Of a stretch of DNA of 64,000 nt, positions 61,683-64,000 are shown one piece after another (within the stretch, counting starts at the first letter, position 1; the number at the start of each line of letters is the position of its first letter). The notes below the pieces were generated by a model, which worked only from the letters and a program-made list of their open reading frames with translations, was not told the DNA's origin and made no database searches. The stretch is from UBA5314 sp035560815 (lineage in GTDB: Bacteria; Bacillota; Syntrophomonadia; Syntrophomonadales; Syntrophomonadaceae): assembly GCA_035560815.1 (NCBI GenBank), contig DATMYR010000008.1:94519-158518 (forward strand). The letters are read 5' to 3'. The translations under genes were made by a program, and so were the position numbers.

Positions 61683-63092
61683 TTACAGGATAGCCCGGGT
61701 CTTACGATAGAGCATTGTCCGGTGAATTCCCAAACGCTGGGCTGCTTCGCCAATACGACCATTGCACTCGGCTAGAACCTGATTGATATATTCTTCTTCC
61801 ACGGCCTTTAAGACACTCTTCAGGGTTCCCTGATAGGATACCACACCACGTAGATGAGGTGAGACAGCCTCTTCGGGGCACGCTTTCCTATCGATGAAAG
61901 CATCGTTCTCCCAGTTTAAAAATTGATTCGTCGAAGTTACAACCAGCCTTTCAATCACATTTCTCAGCTCCCTGACATTGCCCGGCCAGCTATAATCAAG
62001 AAGTGTACGAATTGTACGCGGTGAAAACTCTTTCTTGAAGGCATATTTACGATTAAACTCCTCCAGGAATTTTTCCGCCAATGCAATAATGTCCTCCGGC
62101 CGTTCCCGTAAAGGGGGCAGGTACAGAGGAATGACATTAAGCCGGTAGTACAGATCACTTCGAAATAGTTTCTGATCCACCATAGCCTGAAGATCGCGAT
62201 TGGTGGCTGCAATTAAGCGGATATTGGTCTGAAAAACGTTGGTGCTCCCCAGTCTTTGGACCTGCCCAGTTTCAATCACCCGCAGCAGTTTGGATTGCAT
62301 GGGCAGCGGCATTTCTCCAATTTCGTCCAAAAACAGGGTTCCTTTATGGGCAATCTCAAAGATCCCGGCTTTTCCCTTGGTGTTGGCACCGGTAAAGGCT
62401 CCCGATACATAGCCAAAAAACTCGGATTCCAATAATTCAGCAGGTATGGCTGCGCAATTAACCGGGATAAAAGGCTCCTTGGCCCGTGGGCTGTTGCGGT
62501 GTATATATCTGGCTACCACTTCTTTACCGCTGCCTGATTCGCCGAACAGCATGACCGTGCTGTCGGACTGGGCAATGTTGCTGCTGTTTGAAATTAGATC
62601 CCGCATTTTCTTGCTCTTGGCCACCACCTGGTAGGAGTCTTTTTCGTTTAAATATTCAGCCGCCGTTTTATAGCGCACTGCTTTCATTCTTTCATTGTCC
62701 AGGGCTTTCAGGTACTTCTCCACGATGTCATTATCTCTGGAGTTGACGATAACCAGAGAGACTTCCCGATTTTCATTGAAAACTGGTGTGCCGGTGCACA
62801 TGATCTTCGTACCGTTTCGGCTAACCAATAGTCCAGTTACTACGGATCGTGTTTCCAAAGCTTGATAAGCTATTGATTGATCATATACGCCCTGTGCAAC
62901 TAACTCCCTAACATTCTTTCCGATCAGTTCCTGTGGGTTCACATCGAGAAGTTTTCCGGTAGCCGGATTACATAATATTATATTACCGGTTCCATCAGTA
63001 ACCATTATGGCATCATAAGAATTGATGATCACCTGCTTGAGATCTTCCCGTGAACAAAACTTTTTGTTGGCACTCAGCTTTTCAGAACTCAA
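61683..63092 (-). CDS. Sigma-54-dependent transcriptional activator (PAS, AAA+, Fis HTH)
   Basis: Intact enhancer-binding protein of about 469 residues. PAS sensor (about 15-110, IINSYDAIMVTDGTGNIILCN), Walker A GESGSGKE (184-191), GAFTGA (231-236), Walker B GTLFLDEIGEMP (251-262), GSTNVFQTNIRLIAATNRD, the arginine-finger region LYYRLNVIPLYLPPLRERPEDI, and C-terminal Fis helix-turn-helix (GRIGEAAQRLGIHRTMLYRK). The TTG start has GGGGGGGGAGAA and matches the start of the truncated paralog. It is the likely activator of the sigma-54 promoters at 48851 and 58985. The PAS ligand is unknown. Confidence 0.92.
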   Translation of the reverse strand: MSSEKLSANKKFCSREDLKQVIINSYDAIMVTDGTGNIILCNPATGKLLDVNPQELIGKNVRELVAQGVYDQSIAYQALETRSVVTGLLVSRNGTKIMCTGTPVFNENREVSLVIVNSRDNDIVEKYLKALDNERMKAVRYKTAAEYLNEKDSYQVVAKSKKMRDLISNSSNIAQSDSTVMLFGESGSGKEVVARYIHRNSPRAKEPFIPVNCAAIPAELLESEFFGYVSGAFTGANTKGKAGIFEIAHKGTLFLDEIGEMPLPMQSKLLRVIETGQVQRLGSTNVFQTNIRLIAATNRDLQAMVDQKLFRSDLYYRLNVIPLYLPPLRERPEDIIALAEKFLEEFNRKYAFKKEFSPRTIRTLLDYSWPGNVRELRNVIERLVVTSTNQFLNWENDAFIDRKACPEEAVSPHLRGVVSYQGTLKSVLKAVEEEYINQVLAECNGRIGEAAQRLGIHRTMLYRKTRAIL

Positions 63093-63820
63093 TTCTCCCC
63101 CCCCTTTTACAGTTTGGCCGAGCTCAAAGTGCAAGCTGTAAGGGATTGTCTATGATTGCGCGGTCGACCTGTCCTTACCATGAAACGTGTATATGATAAG
63201 ACAGGTCAATGAAGCTTAATCTGAAGTTCCTCAGCTTATCCTTTTCGCAATGAGATCTCTGCCAAACAATATCTATATGCATTTTCTAACAGGCCATTAT
63301 TATGGGAATAACATGCAGGGTACTGTGCTAACAGTATGACGATATCTATTCTGCCATATGAAGAAGGTGATTTGTTGGGTGGAAAATAGGCACAGGACCA
63401 GCAATAGACTGAAACAGTCAACTACTGAAAGAGGCGGAGATATGATAGCTTCTTGAAAAACTACCATGGTTATTACTATGTATATTCATAATAACATTTA
63501 TTATTTTTCGATCGGATCGTTTTATGTTTGTAAATATTTTCACTTAACCGAAATTACTCTCTCGTTTTCTACATTTCCCGGGGAATTTTCCTGCTCGTCG
63601 TCCAATGCTGTGTTAAATACCGTTCATAGCGTAAATGATTTCACCTGCCTAACCGTTCAATCACCCCCACTTTTAGCAAAGGACGGGGGTAATAGCTTCC
63701 TTTTGACTGCGAGCCATCTGCTTTTCAATCATCTCGCAAAGAAAGAGGCCCTTTGACTTGCCTCTTTCCTTGGGGTTTCACGTCTATATGTGCAGCCTGC
63801 GCTATTTATGCTTGAATCGG
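63093..63820. other. Regulatory gap upstream of the intact activator
   Basis: No convincing gene. It contains GACCTGTC (63166-63173) with GACAGGTC (63200-63207), a hairpin-forming AAAGAGGC...GCCTCTTT near 63745-63770, and a stretch near 63415-63450 resembling 60385-60412 upstream of the truncated paralog, which shows that flanking DNA was duplicated too. Confidence 0.5.
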
Positions 63821-63849
63821 TTGACTTTGACAAATACTTATCTTATAAT
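63821..63849 (+). promoter_or_regulatory. Sigma-A promoter of the T-box transcript
   Basis: TTGACT (63821-63826), 17-base spacer, TATAAT (63844-63849). The transcript would start near 63856, just before the T-box stem I. Confidence 0.85.
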
Positions 63850-63865
63850 TTGTCTTGTCAATTTA

Positions 63866-64000
63866 ATAAGAAAAGGCTGAGATCCGGAGTAGTAGACTGG
63901 CAGCAGCAGAGAGCCGCCGGTGGGTGGAAGGCGGCATAGGCTGGTTGAACTCGCCGGGGAGCTTTACAGGCGATATTCAGCCTGTAACGGTAAATCCGTT
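63866..64000 (+). ncRNA. T-box leader, probably leucine-specific (cut by window end)
   Basis: Stem I landmarks are in order: AGTAGTAGA, AGAGAGCCGCCGGTGGGTGG with the complementary GGCGGC, then GAACTCGCCGGGGAG. In T-box leaders the specifier codon follows GAA in the specifier loop, here CTC (leucine). The antiterminator TGGNACCGCG lies beyond the window. The controlled gene, outside, is expected to be leuS or a branched-chain biosynthesis or transport gene. Confidence 0.85.

Noticed and set aside
63389..63404. Sigma-54 promoter pointing toward the T-box
   Set aside because: GGCACA is good but the -12 box is CAGC, and a strong sigma-A promoter directly precedes the T-box.
63466..63756. 96-codon plus-strand frame before the T-box promoter
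   Set aside because: No ribosome site, low-complexity composition, and it contains a hairpin; not protein-like.

Overview
The window reads as chromosome of an anaerobic, endospore-forming, fatty-acid-oxidising Firmicute, most likely a member of the Syntrophomonadaceae (Syntrophomonas or a close relative). The reasons are sporulation genes (spoIIP, yqfC, yqfD), Firmicute-type regulation (CIRCE/HrcA, a T-box leader, YtrA-type GntR), a complete short-chain acyl-CoA beta-oxidation gene set, and an archaeal-like chaperonin inside the dnaK operon. No rRNA, tRNA, CRISPR array, prophage or complete insertion sequence was found. Most genes lie on the minus strand.

Layout. 1-4.3 kb: the end of a TetR / ABC ATPase / FtsX permease / HlyD adaptor efflux operon. 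4.3-9.4 kb: a small membrane protein, a DUF4440-like protein and a second tripartite efflux operon (MacA/MacB type) with a Yip1 protein. 9.6-12.3 kb: a YtrA-type regulator, an ABC ATPase and two tandemly duplicated permeases behind a 21-bp perfect palindromic operator. 12.4-23.8 kb: the conserved housekeeping and sporulation run yqfC-yqfD-phoH-pgpH-ybeY-dgkA-cdd-era-deoC-recO, with a CD-NTase-fold gene overlapping recO whose catalytic DxD reads NxN. 22.5-36.5 kb: hemW-lepA and the heat-shock operon hrcA-chaperonin-grpE-dnaK-dnaJ-prmA-rsmE-mtaB-hit-rpsU-yqeY. 36.9-48.6 kb: spoIIP, rpsT, a signal peptidase, holA, comEC and comEA, interrupted by an oxidoreductase, a thioesterase, an MBL hydrolase and a MATE exporter.

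48.8-63.1 kb is a fatty-acid degradation island: acyl-CoA synthetase, hotdog thioesterase, acyl-CoA dehydrogenase, enoyl-CoA hydratase, acetate transporter, 3-hydroxyacyl-CoA dehydrogenase, class III CoA-transferase and thiolase. Near-identical sigma-54 (-24/-12) promoters precede both the acyl-CoA synthetase and the thiolase-led operon. Two paralogous PAS/AAA+ sigma-54 activators lie just beyond the operon. One is intact; the other has lost exactly the equivalent of 185 codons in frame. Together they look like a locally encoded sigma-54 circuit for syntrophic beta-oxidation. The last 180 bases hold a sigma-A promoter and the first part of a leucine T-box leader whose gene lies outside the window.

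Scattered through the window are three copies of a palindromic GGGGACGGTTCT element (REP/MITE-like), a 209-bp MITE-like element beside lepA, and an array of roughly 82-bp tandem repeats. These are the main structures that gene annotation does not explain. All assignments rest on motif recognition by eye; no database search was run.
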